DNA from: an uncultured Dorea sp. | GTDB lineage: Bacteria > Bacillota > Clostridia > Lachnospirales > Lachnospiraceae | DNA: 64,000 nucleotides | Reading direction: 5' to 3' | NCBI GenBank assembly: GCA_910584615.1 | Contig: CAJUAM010000006.1 | Span: 1-64,000 of the forward strand | Shown: positions 27,078 through 35,871 of the stretch, piece after piece | Layout of the letters: every line of letters starts with the position of its first letter | How positions within the stretch are numbered: the first letter of the stretch is position 1 | Program-made: the position numbers and the translations under genes | The notes under the pieces: model-generated | What the model was told of the DNA's origin: nothing | Database searches by the model: none | Seen by the model: only the letters and a program-made list of their open reading frames with translations

Positions 27078-29123
27078 TCATCTGTCCATTTTTTTCAACG
27101 GTTCATTCAAAGCTTCTGTTCCCGGCAGTACAAACCTGCCGTTTTCTAGCAACAGGATCTTTTCTCCTGTCTTTGTGACCACCGCAATACTAAGAATCTC
27201 CTCATATGGGATCGTAATATCCGTATGGCAGTAAAAATATGCTTTGGACATATCATCCTTCCTGAGCGCGGATACAGAATTTTCTTTCGCGATGATCTCC
27301 TTTCCGTCAGGGTTAAAGATCTTAACGTCCTCGCTCTGGCTGTAGCACGTATCTCCCACCGCGAAATGAGGTCCCATCTTTTCCGCGATCAGAATCGGCA
27401 GCTTATCTTCTATCTTATACTTTTTTGCTGCCATATAGGCTGTCGTATTCGTTCCGATCGCAAATTCACCCAGAGGCAGTGTCGGATGCTTATGAAGAAT
27501 ATTATCACGGATATATTCTTTATTTTCAAGCTCATGTTCAAAATTACCGCATCGGTAATCACTGATCATTCCATTCGCGAATTGAATCTCCAGATCCTTA
27601 TACTGCAGTTCGTTCAGATATACTCTGCTGACATGCAGAGTGCCGTTCGTGCCTTCAAGAACCGGAGATGTGAATACTTCACCTACCGGAATGTTCACAT
27701 CTGCTACGCAGTTTTCAAAAATGGTCTCTTTTTCAGGGTCTGTCAATTCATGAAGCTGCACTCTAAGATCTGTCCGGTTGCCATGAGCGCCGAGAATATG
27801 CACATACTCTCCCTGATCCAGCACATCGATCAATGTCTGCTGCACTCTTTCATACATCTTGGCATCCAGCGTATTTAAACGGATCACTTCATCAAATATT
27901 TCCTCATATCTCTCACCGATCTCCGGCACCGGATACGCAATGATCGTATAACTTCTCTCATCCGCGCGGATGTATTCATTTGTCATCCGGCTCTGTCTGC
28001 TGTCAAACTGAAGGGAAAGCTCCTCCTGTCTGTCTGTAAGCTTTATCGCCTCTTTCTTCTGCTCCGGCGAAAATGGCTTTTCCCCGAACACTTCCATACA
28101 TGCAGGTCCTGCAAACTGAGCTGCTTTTTCTTTATATCTCTCGTAGGTAGTACGGATCACCTCTGATTTTCTCTCTACAAAACGCTTATCTAAAAACAAA
28201 GCCTGATCATTTCTATGGTCATAATCATACTGGGGATTCGGATTGCCTCCGCAGTATCCGATCTTTATATGCTGCCGTTTCGTAAGGGAATTTACCGCGG
28301 CACGGTAAATAACCGGCGAAAGCCCCATTTTCTCAAAGTTCTCCAGGGCTTTTTTTACAACACGCTCAAATCCTAACACATACCGGATATTCACCACCGA
28401 TTTTTTCGACAGATCTTTTCCCGTGTTCACAAACCCTACGCGGTATCCTTCGGTATATACATCTGCCATCTTCCGGATCACCGTGTCTGGAAGCTTATTG
28501 ATATGCCGCGCGCTCCTTAGCTCATTCTCACTGATATATTCTCCAAAAAGATACAGATATCTTATATCACAAAGATCACTGTTTTTTATAATATCTACAG
28601 CAAAAGATTCCTCTGGCAGGATCTGCTCTCTGATCCGGTCAGCCACGAACACATCGCAGTAATCGCTGGCATACCAGTAAATAGTATCTTTAATACTTTC
28701 TATCTCCGGCAGTCCATATTCAAACTGATTATATATCTCTATGAAAAGCTCCATCAGAATATCAAGATACTCTGTCTTCCTTTCAAATGTGTATGCGATC
28801 ATTCCGCGGAGTTCCACATACAAAAAGCTTAAGACCGGTCCATATCCTTCTCCAAGCTCTTTAACTGCCACAGCCGGATTCGCGTAACTTTTTTCATACT
28901 GCTGCGGCAAAATATCAAAATAAAGTCTTTGATTCCATTTCTGAAGCTCCTCAAGCGCCGCATCAGCATATACTCCTTCTGAAAGAGCGGATTTTAGTTC
29001 ATCGATCATAATAACAAAATCAGCCATTTTACAGAAATAATCCCGAAACCTGCTGTCTACTGTCTGTTCCGTTCTTATCTCCCGAATCCGGCCGATTGCT
29101 AACTCATATCTTTCCTCTGTCAT
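27078..29123 (-). CDS. Large M29-type (AmpS/PepS-like) aminopeptidase with a long N-terminal extension
   Basis: A 681-residue protein. The C-terminal part (about 370-665) has the M29 pattern: GEVFTSPVLEGTNGTLHVS, a conserved LPLGEFAIGTNTTAYM, and EKMGPHFAVGDTCY, expected to hold a dinuclear metal site. The first roughly 340 residues are an uncharacterised helical region not present in ordinary M29 enzymes of about 410 residues. The role would be cytoplasmic release of N-terminal amino acids. It starts directly after the stop of the small membrane protein gene (TAG then ATG) and precedes purE, an unusual setting. Confidence 0.75.
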   Translation of the reverse strand: MTEERYELAIGRIREIRTEQTVDSRFRDYFCKMADFVIMIDELKSALSEGVYADAALEELQKWNQRLYFDILPQQYEKSYANPAVAVKELGEGYGPVLSFLYVELRGMIAYTFERKTEYLDILMELFIEIYNQFEYGLPEIESIKDTIYWYASDYCDVFVADRIREQILPEESFAVDIIKNSDLCDIRYLYLFGEYISENELRSARHINKLPDTVIRKMADVYTEGYRVGFVNTGKDLSKKSVVNIRYVLGFERVVKKALENFEKMGLSPVIYRAAVNSLTKRQHIKIGYCGGNPNPQYDYDHRNDQALFLDKRFVERKSEVIRTTYERYKEKAAQFAGPACMEVFGEKPFSPEQKKEAIKLTDRQEELSLQFDSRQSRMTNEYIRADERSYTIIAYPVPEIGERYEEIFDEVIRLNTLDAKMYERVQQTLIDVLDQGEYVHILGAHGNRTDLRVQLHELTDPEKETIFENCVADVNIPVGEVFTSPVLEGTNGTLHVSRVYLNELQYKDLEIQFANGMISDYRCGNFEHELENKEYIRDNILHKHPTLPLGEFAIGTNTTAYMAAKKYKIEDKLPILIAEKMGPHFAVGDTCYSQSEDVKIFNPDGKEIIAKENSVSALRKDDMSKAYFYCHTDITIPYEEILSIAVVTKTGEKILLLENGRFVLPGTEALNEPLKKMDR

Positions 29124-29519
29124 CTAAAAAAGCCCCCTGATAAACATTGCGCACATACATAAGATCAAAGCGCCGTTACATCCTGCCCCGATCCTGCATG
29201 TTATGTAATTCTTCTCCCTTTCATTAAATCCGCGGACTGCATATACAAGCCCCCGCCATGCGATCACGGGAATAAGAAGCCCTAAAATCCCGTATAGAAT
29301 GCTGATATCTCCCTTCGCCTTAAATGAATTCATTACCATCATAACGACTAAAACCACGGAAACTGCTGCCAGAAGGCAGGACTGTATCCCCTTTTTCGCA
29401 TGTTTTTTCTGTCTCTGTCCGTATTTTGTCTTTATCAGTTTTTTGCGCTGTTTTGCCCGCGCCTTGGCAAGTTCTCTCTCTCTATCTTCTTCTGTCTTGC
29501 TCTGTTTTCTGACAAACAT
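29124..29519 (-). CDS. Small membrane protein, DUF6142-like, function unknown
   Basis: A 131-residue protein with a very basic N-terminus (about 45 residues rich in Lys, Arg and Glu) followed by three hydrophobic segments (about 48-65, 74-95, 108-128). The family name is given from recall and is tentative. Its start at 29519, after AAGGAG, overlaps the vanZ-like gene by 38 nt. No functional motif is visible. Confidence 0.6.
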   Translation of the reverse strand: MFVRKQSKTEEDRERELAKARAKQRKKLIKTKYGQRQKKHAKKGIQSCLLAAVSVVLVVMMVMNSFKAKGDISILYGILGLLIPVIAWRGLVYAVRGFNEREKNYITCRIGAGCNGALILCMCAMFIRGLF

Positions 29520-29967
29520 ATTTTCTCCTTATTGCATTACATACCACGTACAGGATATATCCTGCCGCCCCTCCAACCGTGTTAAGAAGCAGATCATCCA
29601 CATCAAAACTTCCTACTTTCGCCACCAGCTGAAATGTCTCCACACAAAGACTCAGTCCAAAGCTATAACATAACGCAGAAAAAAATCTCTTGTTCCTGCA
29701 TGCTACAGGCATAAAAAAACCAAATGGCATAAAAATCAGGACATTGCCGAACAGATTCGTGAACATGGCAAACATCCCGAGCTGTTCCCGGTATTTCCAA
29801 AATCTCTTGATCTCTCTGAACAGTACCAGATTATATCGGTACTCTGAGACAGAACCGGATCGTCCGTACCAGTCAGAGAATATCAGAAAATATATGATAA
29901 ATGCAATATAAAGTACAAATAAAATCTTTCCGATAAAACGGATTCTTTTTTTGTCCCTTACATCCAA
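29482..29967 (-). CDS. VanZ family membrane protein, TTG start
   Basis: A 161-residue protein with four membrane segments and VanZ-family motifs: N-terminal YIAFIIYFLIFSD, the LFGNVLIFMPFGFFMPV core, and SFDVDDLLLNTVGGAAGY. VanZ proteins occur in teicoplanin resistance clusters but most, as here, are solitary housekeeping-type membrane proteins of unknown role. The start codon is TTG at 29967 with AAGGGAAG about eight bases upstream; no ATG is suitable. Confidence 0.8.
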   Translation of the reverse strand: MDVRDKKRIRFIGKILFVLYIAFIIYFLIFSDWYGRSGSVSEYRYNLVLFREIKRFWKYREQLGMFAMFTNLFGNVLIFMPFGFFMPVACRNKRFFSALCYSFGLSLCVETFQLVAKVGSFDVDDLLLNTVGGAAGYILYVVCNAIRRKYVCQKTEQDRRR

Positions 29968-30004
29968 ATATTAAACTTCCCTTCTATCTGTCCATATTAT
30001 CCTC

Positions 30005-30157
30005 TTAAAATGTAAGTCCTTTCCTGTCTTTCAGAAGCTTCGCTCCGCTGATCACAGCGATCACTCCCACAGTTACTCCCGTTACCAGCGTCACGATACC
30101 AATCGCGATACCCGCCGCCCCTGTAACACCCATCGTCTTATATGCCTGCTCATTCAT
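30005..30157 (-). CDS. Small single-span membrane protein (50 residues)
   Basis: A short reading frame with an excellent ribosome site, AAGGAGG, eight bases before the ATG at 30157. The product begins MNEQAYKTMG, continues with a hydrophobic Gly/Val/Ile-rich segment over about residues 10-38, and ends with the basic tail GAKLLKDRKGLTF. It fits exactly between pyrE (23 nt) and the vanZ-like gene (37 nt) in the same direction. No family is recognised. Confidence 0.7.
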   Translation of the reverse strand: MNEQAYKTMGVTGAAGIAIGIVTLVTGVTVGVIAVISGAKLLKDRKGLTF

Positions 30158-30180
30158 ATCCCTTACCTCCTTATAAGTTC

Positions 30181-30855
30181 TTAAACACCGTACTGTTCAT
30201 AATATGTGTCAATTGCCGTTTTTAATGTATCATCAATCACGATTTTCCCATTGTACGGCTTATTGTACAAATACTCTACGACCTCTTCCATCGTTACGAT
30301 AGCGCTTGCCGCAAATCCATAAAGATCCCGGATCTCATCCAGCGCGCTCTTTTCCCCGCTTTTGCCTACTTCCATCCGGTTTAAGGATACCATAAGTCCC
30401 TTCACCTCAACGTCAGCCTGCGCTTTGATAATAGGAAATGTCTCTTCAATAGATTTGCCGGATGTCGTTACATCCTCAATGATCACGACTCTGTCGCCGC
30501 TTTTAAGTTTACTTCCAAGAAGAATACCTGTATCTCCGTGATCCTTCACTTCTTTTCTGTTAGAACAGTACCGGATATCCCTGCCATACAGCTCGCTGAT
30601 CGCCATCGTCGCGGCTACTGTAAGAGGGATTCCCTTATAGGCAGGTCCAAACAGCACATCAAATTCAAGACCATATGTATCATGAATTGCCTTCGCGTAA
30701 TATTCACCAAGCTTACGAAGCTGTGTTCCCGTCACATACGCCCCTGCATTCATAAAAAAGGGGGACTTTCTTCCGCTCTTTAATGTGAACTCTCCAAACT
30801 TAAGAACATCACTTTCTACCATAAACTCTATAAATTCTCTTTTATAGCTTTCCAT
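30181..30855 (-). CDS. pyrE: Orotate phosphoribosyltransferase
   Basis: A 224-residue enzyme converting orotate and PRPP to orotidine monophosphate. It has LKSGRKSPFFMNAG, GPAYKGIPL and the PRPP-binding motif VVIIEDVTTSGKSIEE. It heads the 7-kb minus-strand run that ends with purD, and is separated from pyrC-F-K-D by the oppositely oriented ior operon. It has a consensus-like promoter at 30919-30947. Confidence 0.96.
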   Translation of the reverse strand: MESYKREFIEFMVESDVLKFGEFTLKSGRKSPFFMNAGAYVTGTQLRKLGEYYAKAIHDTYGLEFDVLFGPAYKGIPLTVAATMAISELYGRDIRYCSNRKEVKDHGDTGILLGSKLKSGDRVVIIEDVTTSGKSIEETFPIIKAQADVEVKGLMVSLNRMEVGKSGEKSALDEIRDLYGFAASAIVTMEEVVEYLYNKPYNGKIVIDDTLKTAIDTYYEQYGV

Positions 30856-30860
30856 AAATG

Positions 30861-31004
30861 TTAAATCTCCTTTATCAATGCGCTTTTTATGCCCTTTTTA
30901 CTATTAAATATTTTCTCAATTTTAACATATTCGTCTTTTACGTTCAACTCTTTTTGTTTTATCGTTTTTACCATCTTCTTTTCAAATCTTCCCATTTTTG
31001 ACAT
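30861..31004 (-). CDS. Possible Lys-rich leader peptide upstream of pyrE (47 residues), doubtful
   Basis: An open frame from ATG at 31004, preceded by AAAGGTG at six bases, running to TAA six bases before the pyrE start codon. The product is about 30 percent lysine (MSKMGRFEKKMVKTIKQKEL...). AT-rich DNA readily gives Lys/Ile frames by chance, and the likely pyrE promoter lies inside it, so I rate it low. If real it would be a leader peptide. Confidence 0.25.
   Translation of the reverse strand: MSKMGRFEKKMVKTIKQKELNVKDEYVKIEKIFNSKKGIKSALIKEI
30919..30947 (-). promoter_or_regulatory. Probable promoter of pyrE
   Basis: TTGAAC (30947-30942), a 17-bp spacer, TAAAAT (30924-30919), 63 bases before the pyrE ATG. 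Confidence 0.6.
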
Positions 31005-31141
31005 ATCATACACCTTTACGTCTTTCCTCTTCCTAAATTTATGACAAAAAAATGTTTTTGTATCCCCCGCAGTATGATAAAATGATTAAGACTATTTCAA
31101 ACAGAAGTATAATCAATCATACAACTTTTAGAGGTGAGATC

Positions 31142-33010
31142 ATGCATAAAGAATTTTTAATGGGAAATGAAGCTATCGCCTTAGGCGCTATCGCGGCCGG
31201 AGTTAACCTCATATCCGGTTATCCTGGCACACCATCTACTGAAGTCCTGGAAACAGCCGCAAAACGGAAGCAAAAAGATACCTATGTAGAGTGGTCTGTC
31301 AATGAAAAGACAGCTATGGAGGTTGCTGCCGGAGCGGCATATTCGGGAGCGCGCAGTATGGTGACGATGAAACAGGTCGGACTCAATGTAGCTTCCGACC
31401 CTCTTATGAGCCTGGAATATATCGGCGTCAAAGGCGGTATGGTAGTCCTTGTAGCCGACGATCCCGGCCCGATATCTTCCCAGACAGAACAAGACACGAG
31501 ACATTTTGCTTATTTTTCAAAGCTTCCCTGCTTTGATCCGTCTTCGGCGCAGGAAGCCTATGAGATGGTACAGGAAGCATTCGACTATTCTGAAAAATAT
31601 GAAACCCCTGTCTTTTTACGGCCTACCACGAGAGTCTGTCATGGATACGCTTCTGTCACCGTAAAGGACACAGATGAATATACGCTCCACAAGCCCGGCG
31701 GTTTTTTGAAGGATCCCGCCAGGTGGGTCATATTTCCCCGTCTTTCCTTCCAAAACCACAAAAAAATTGAAGACAGGAATATAAAACTTTCCGAAGATTT
31801 TTCTTCATATAAAAGAAATAAGATCATCTGTCCTTCCACGGCACCAGAAGCTTCAGACATTACCCCAAAAGGGAGTTTCGCAAGGAAAGGAATCGCCACC
31901 GGAGGCATAAGTTTTACTTATGTTTCAGAAACTTTGAAAAATACCGGCAGCATACCGGTTCTTAAAATAGCTACTCCTCATCCGTTCCCTGAAAATCTTG
32001 CGCTCCAATTTTTAGAGGGACTTGATGAAGTGCTCTGCCTTGAAGAACTTGATCCGGTCATCGAAAAGGAACTGATCTGTATCTGCGGAAAATACCATCT
32101 TCCTGTAAAGATATACGGAAAACTCACCCATCATGTTAAAAACGCGGGCGAGAACACACGCGACAGCGTATATCAGGACATCGGGAACTTTTTTAAAGAT
32201 ACCTGCAAAGAGATAACATTAAAAGCCTCTCCCGATTCCTTGCCAGAGCTTCCCATCCGCCCTCCGGTTCTCTGCGCCGGCTGCCCCCACCGGGCTTCCT
32301 TCTACGCGGTAAAGGCAGCTATGAAAGGGAAGAAGACTATCTTCTGCGGAGATATCGGCTGCTATACACTTGGAAATGCCATGCCTCTTGATATGGTTGA
32401 TACCTGCCTGTGCATGGGCGCGGGACTTGGCATAGCACAAGGCGTCGGACGGATAGAACCAGATACCCGCTGTTTTGCGTTCGTGGGAGACTCTACTTTC
32501 TTTGCCTCCGCTATTACAGGGGTGATAAATGCTGTATACAATCAGGCAGACATGACCCTCATCATACTGGACAATTCAACTACTGCCATGACCGGGCATC
32601 AGCCTCACCCCGGCACCGGGCAGACTATGATGGGCGGTATCACAGACAAGGTAGACATCGAAGCAGTCCTAAGAGGCATTGGACTTCGTACTGTAGAAAC
32701 AGTCGATCCTCTGGAACTTGAAGCGGCTGTAAACTGTGTGAAAAAAACAGCAGAAGAGCCCGGCGTCAAAGCAATCATTTTCAGATCACCCTGTATCGCA
32801 GTCATAAAGCCTGACAAAGCCATGCATGTACTTCCTGACAAATGTATTTTGTGCAAAAAATGTATCCGGGAATTAGGCTGCCCTGCTCTTACTATAACAG
32901 GCGAAAAAGTTAACATTGAGCCATCCCTTTGCACAGGCTGTACACTGTGCGGCCAGCTTTGCCAAACAGGCGCCATCGTTAACGGAAAGGTCGGTGATGA
33001 TAATGAATAA
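31142..33010 (+). CDS. iorA: Indolepyruvate ferredoxin oxidoreductase, alpha subunit
   Basis: A 622-residue TPP-dependent enzyme subunit that oxidatively decarboxylates aromatic 2-oxoacids (indolepyruvate, phenylpyruvate) to the aryl-acetyl-CoA with reduction of ferredoxin. Features are an N-terminal pyrimidine-binding domain (GNEAIALGAIAAGVNLISGYPGTP), a C-terminal TPP domain (GDIGCYTLG, then GDSTFFASAITG), and a terminal ferredoxin region with two clusters, CILCKKC and CTGCTLC. The start at 31142 follows GAGGTGAG; an earlier ATG at 31052 has no site. iorB overlaps its end. Confidence 0.95.
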   Translation: MHKEFLMGNEAIALGAIAAGVNLISGYPGTPSTEVLETAAKRKQKDTYVEWSVNEKTAMEVAAGAAYSGARSMVTMKQVGLNVASDPLMSLEYIGVKGGMVVLVADDPGPISSQTEQDTRHFAYFSKLPCFDPSSAQEAYEMVQEAFDYSEKYETPVFLRPTTRVCHGYASVTVKDTDEYTLHKPGGFLKDPARWVIFPRLSFQNHKKIEDRNIKLSEDFSSYKRNKIICPSTAPEASDITPKGSFARKGIATGGISFTYVSETLKNTGSIPVLKIATPHPFPENLALQFLEGLDEVLCLEELDPVIEKELICICGKYHLPVKIYGKLTHHVKNAGENTRDSVYQDIGNFFKDTCKEITLKASPDSLPELPIRPPVLCAGCPHRASFYAVKAAMKGKKTIFCGDIGCYTLGNAMPLDMVDTCLCMGAGLGIAQGVGRIEPDTRCFAFVGDSTFFASAITGVINAVYNQADMTLIILDNSTTAMTGHQPHPGTGQTMMGGITDKVDIEAVLRGIGLRTVETVDPLELEAAVNCVKKTAEEPGVKAIIFRSPCIAVIKPDKAMHVLPDKCILCKKCIRELGCPALTITGEKVNIEPSLCTGCTLCGQLCQTGAIVNGKVGDDNE

Positions 33011-33587
33011 AAATATCATACTTTGCGGAGTAGGCGGTCAGGGAACTATCCTTGCTTCCAAATTGATCGCCGCTGCCGCCATGGACAACGGCTTTCCCGT
33101 CATGAGCGCGGAGACCATCGGCATGGCTCAAAGAGGCGGCAGCGTCTTCAGCCATGTGCGTTACGGATACGGACTTCATTCCCCTATGATCGCACATGGG
33201 GAAGCAGACATCATCCTTGGATTCGAGCCCGGGGAGACAGTGCGGATGCTCCCTTTTCTCGCAAAGAACGGGACTGTCGTTACAAGCAGCCGGGCAGTCA
33301 TGCCGGTTACAGCAACCCTTACCGGCTCCTCTTACAATGGCGGCGAGATGATCGCATATCTTAGAAGCCATGTTAAAAAGCTTTTCATCATCAACCCTGA
33401 GAAAGCTTGTAAAGAAATCGGATCCAAAAAAGTCCTCAACACGCTTCTTTTAGGAGCTGCCGCTTTAAGCGGCGCACTGGGCTTTTCTGAAGAGGACATG
33501 AAAAAGGCTGTGAAAAGCCGTCTTCCCGAAAGGTTCCATGAGCTTAATCTTAGAGCTCTTGAATATGTACGCACACATTCCGAATAA
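33003..33587 (+). CDS. iorB: Indolepyruvate ferredoxin oxidoreductase, beta subunit
   Basis: A 194-residue partner of IorA (POR gamma-domain fold), with LCGVGGQGTILASKL at the N-terminus and ETIGMAQRGGSVFSHVR. It overlaps the iorA stop by 8 nt, so translation is coupled. ATG at 33003 is chosen; ATG at 32997 has a slightly better distance to AAAGG and is possible. Confidence 0.95.
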   Translation: MNKNIILCGVGGQGTILASKLIAAAAMDNGFPVMSAETIGMAQRGGSVFSHVRYGYGLHSPMIAHGEADIILGFEPGETVRMLPFLAKNGTVVTSSRAVMPVTATLTGSSYNGGEMIAYLRSHVKKLFIINPEKACKEIGSKKVLNTLLLGAAALSGALGFSEEDMKKAVKSRLPERFHELNLRALEYVRTHSE

Positions 33588-33613
33588 ATCAAAAAGAAAG
33601 GAACCATAAAACC

Positions 33614-34849
33614 ATGCAAATTTCAGACTTACAGATCAGTCAGGTCAATAACCAGATACTATCTCTCATAAAAGCCAAAAGCTTCTATGGAAAAAAACTT
33701 GAAGAAGCAGGAATTTCCGGCATTACTACTCCGGAGGATTTTAATCAGCTCCCCTTCTCTGAAAAAAATGACCTCCGGGAAGCCTATCCGTTAGGACTAA
33801 TGACTGCTCCTGAGGAAGACATCGTACGTATCCATTCTTCCTCAGGAACAACCGGACTTCCGGTCATCATCCCCTATACAGCCAAAGATATAGACGACTG
33901 GGCGATCATGTTCGCCCGCTGTTATGAAACAGCCGGAATTACCAACACAGACCGTATCCAGATCACTCCGGGATACGGGTTATGGACCGCCGGGATCGGG
34001 TTTCAAAGCGGCGCTGAAAAGCTGGGCGCAATGGTCATCCCCATGGGCCCCGGCAATACAGACAAACAGCTCCAAATGATGATGGACATGAAAAGCACTG
34101 TTATCTGCGCCACTTCCTCCTACGCGCTTCTTCTTGCAGAAGAGATTGAAAAGCGGGGGATCAAGGATAAAATATGCTTAAAAAAAGGCGTCATCGGCTC
34201 TGAGCGCTGGGGGGAAAAAATGCGTCAGCGCATTTCCAGTGAACTTGGTATTGAGCTTTATGACATCTACGGACTGACAGAAGTATATGGACCGGGCATC
34301 GGCATCAACTGTAAGTATGATACCGGAATGCATTATTGGGATGATTATATCTACATTGAAATCATTGACCCTGTAACCTTAAAACCGGTTCCTGACGGTG
34401 AATTAGGAGAAATCGTCATTACAACTCTTGTAAAAGAAGGCGCGCCGCTCATCCGTTACCGCACCCATGATCTTTCCCGCATCATCCCCGGAACATGCCC
34501 CTGCGGCAGTAAATTTCCGCGTCTGGATATCATTATGGGAAGAACGGACGATATGATAAAGATCAAAGGTGTCAATGTATTCCCAAGCCAGGTTGAGGAG
34601 ATCCTGAAAGAGTTCCCAGAAGTATCAAGTGAATACCAGATCCGCATCTCCCATCTGGACGGCCGTGATACTATGCGACTCTATGTGGAGACAAACGGAA
34701 CTGTCGATTTCTTAGCCCTCAGCAGACGGATTGCTGAAAAAGTCAAGAGCCGCATTGGTTTCACACCGCTCGTAAAAGTTGTAGAACTTGGTCTTCTTCC
34801 AAGAAGCGAAAAGAAATCGAAGAGAGTATTTGATGAAAGATATGAGTAA
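33614..34849 (+). CDS. paaK: Phenylacetate-CoA ligase (PaaK type)
   Basis: A 411-residue AMP-forming acyl-CoA synthetase specific for aryl acids, with the P-loop SSSGTTGLPV, YGLTEVYGPGIG, and the C-terminal GRTDDMIKIKGVNVFPSQ. In anaerobes encoding ior, this enzyme may activate aryl acetate or interconvert aryl-acetyl-CoA with acid, tying aromatic amino acid fermentation to phenylacetate or indoleacetate production. 26 nt after iorB, ending with a strong terminator. Confidence 0.93.
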   Translation: MQISDLQISQVNNQILSLIKAKSFYGKKLEEAGISGITTPEDFNQLPFSEKNDLREAYPLGLMTAPEEDIVRIHSSSGTTGLPVIIPYTAKDIDDWAIMFARCYETAGITNTDRIQITPGYGLWTAGIGFQSGAEKLGAMVIPMGPGNTDKQLQMMMDMKSTVICATSSYALLLAEEIEKRGIKDKICLKKGVIGSERWGEKMRQRISSELGIELYDIYGLTEVYGPGIGINCKYDTGMHYWDDYIYIEIIDPVTLKPVPDGELGEIVITTLVKEGAPLIRYRTHDLSRIIPGTCPCGSKFPRLDIIMGRTDDMIKIKGVNVFPSQVEEILKEFPEVSSEYQIRISHLDGRDTMRLYVETNGTVDFLALSRRIAEKVKSRIGFTPLVKVVELGLLPRSEKKSKRVFDERYE

Positions 34850-34868
34850 ATAAATCAAAAAAACAACG

Positions 34869-34896
34869 GAGGGGTCAGATAATCTGACCCCTCTTT
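34869..34896. terminator. Bidirectional terminator between paaK and pyrD
   Basis: A perfect 11-bp stem GAGGGGTCAGA with TCTGACCCCTC and a 3-nt loop, A-rich upstream, TTT downstream. Serves both convergent transcripts. Confidence 0.88.
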
Positions 34897-34938
34897 ACGC
34901 ACAGAACTCCATACCAGCTTTTATCGTCTGCATAACTT

Positions 34939-35871
34939 TCAATCCACAATTCCTACCATATCTGACACATGCGCAAACCCGTATTCCTTCATATAGCTTT
35001 CAATACCTGCTGCAATCTCCATCGTTATTGCCGGATCATGGAAATTCGCTGTTCCGACAGACACCGCATCTGCTCCTGCAAGTATCATCTCCACGGCATC
35101 CTGCGCATTCATGATACCGCCCATCCCGATAACAGGAAGCTTCACTGCGTGTGACGCCTCATAGACCATGCGCACCGCGACAGGGTGGATCGCCGGTCCC
35201 GACACTCCCCCGGTCTTATTAGCTAAAACAAACCGGCGGCGGTGGATATCTATCTTCATACCCGTCAACGTATTGATCAGAGACACTGCATCTGCTCCGC
35301 CTGCCTCTACTGCTTTTGCCATCTCAGAAATACTCGTTACATTGGGACTCAGTTTCATGATGACCGGCTGCCTCGCGTATCTTTTTACCGCTTTCGTAAT
35401 CTCTTCTGCCGCTTTCGGATCCTGACCGAACGCAATCCCGCCTTCCTTTACATTCGGACAGGAAATATTGATCTCCAGCATATCTACATCTTCATGAGAA
35501 AGACGTTCTACAACCTCGCAATAATCCTCTTCTGATCTCCCGCACACATTTACGATGATCTTTGTATCGTACTGGCGCAAAAAAGGAATGTCTCTTTCAC
35601 ACAACAAATCAATTCCCGGATTCTGCAGCCCGACGGCATTCATCATCCCTCCATAAGTTTCCGCGATCCTCGGTGTAGCATTGCCCGCCCAGGGAACGTT
35701 CGCCACACCCTTTGTAGTGACCGCTCCAAGCTTATTTAAGTCGACAAATTCGGAAAATTCAGCTCCCGAACCAAATGTACCTGATGCTGTCGTAACAGGA
35801 TTCTTCCACTCTACTCCGGCAATTTTCACACGCATATCTACTGCGTTTTCTTTCATCTTCCCGCCATCCAT
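34939..35871 (-). CDS. pyrD: Dihydroorotate dehydrogenase B, catalytic subunit
   Basis: A 310-residue FMN flavoprotein oxidising dihydroorotate to orotate; the type 1B enzyme works with PyrK to pass electrons to NAD. Motifs are NPVTTASGTFG, LEINISCPNVKEGG with the catalytic Cys, and IGMGGIMNAQDA. The start at 35871 shares one base with the pyrK TGA; an ATG at 35856 is an alternative. Last gene of pyrC-F-K-D. Confidence 0.95.
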   Translation of the reverse strand: MDGGKMKENAVDMRVKIAGVEWKNPVTTASGTFGSGAEFSEFVDLNKLGAVTTKGVANVPWAGNATPRIAETYGGMMNAVGLQNPGIDLLCERDIPFLRQYDTKIIVNVCGRSEEDYCEVVERLSHEDVDMLEINISCPNVKEGGIAFGQDPKAAEEITKAVKRYARQPVIMKLSPNVTSISEMAKAVEAGGADAVSLINTLTGMKIDIHRRRFVLANKTGGVSGPAIHPVAVRMVYEASHAVKLPVIGMGGIMNAQDAVEMILAGADAVSVGTANFHDPAITMEIAAGIESYMKEYGFAHVSDMVGIVD

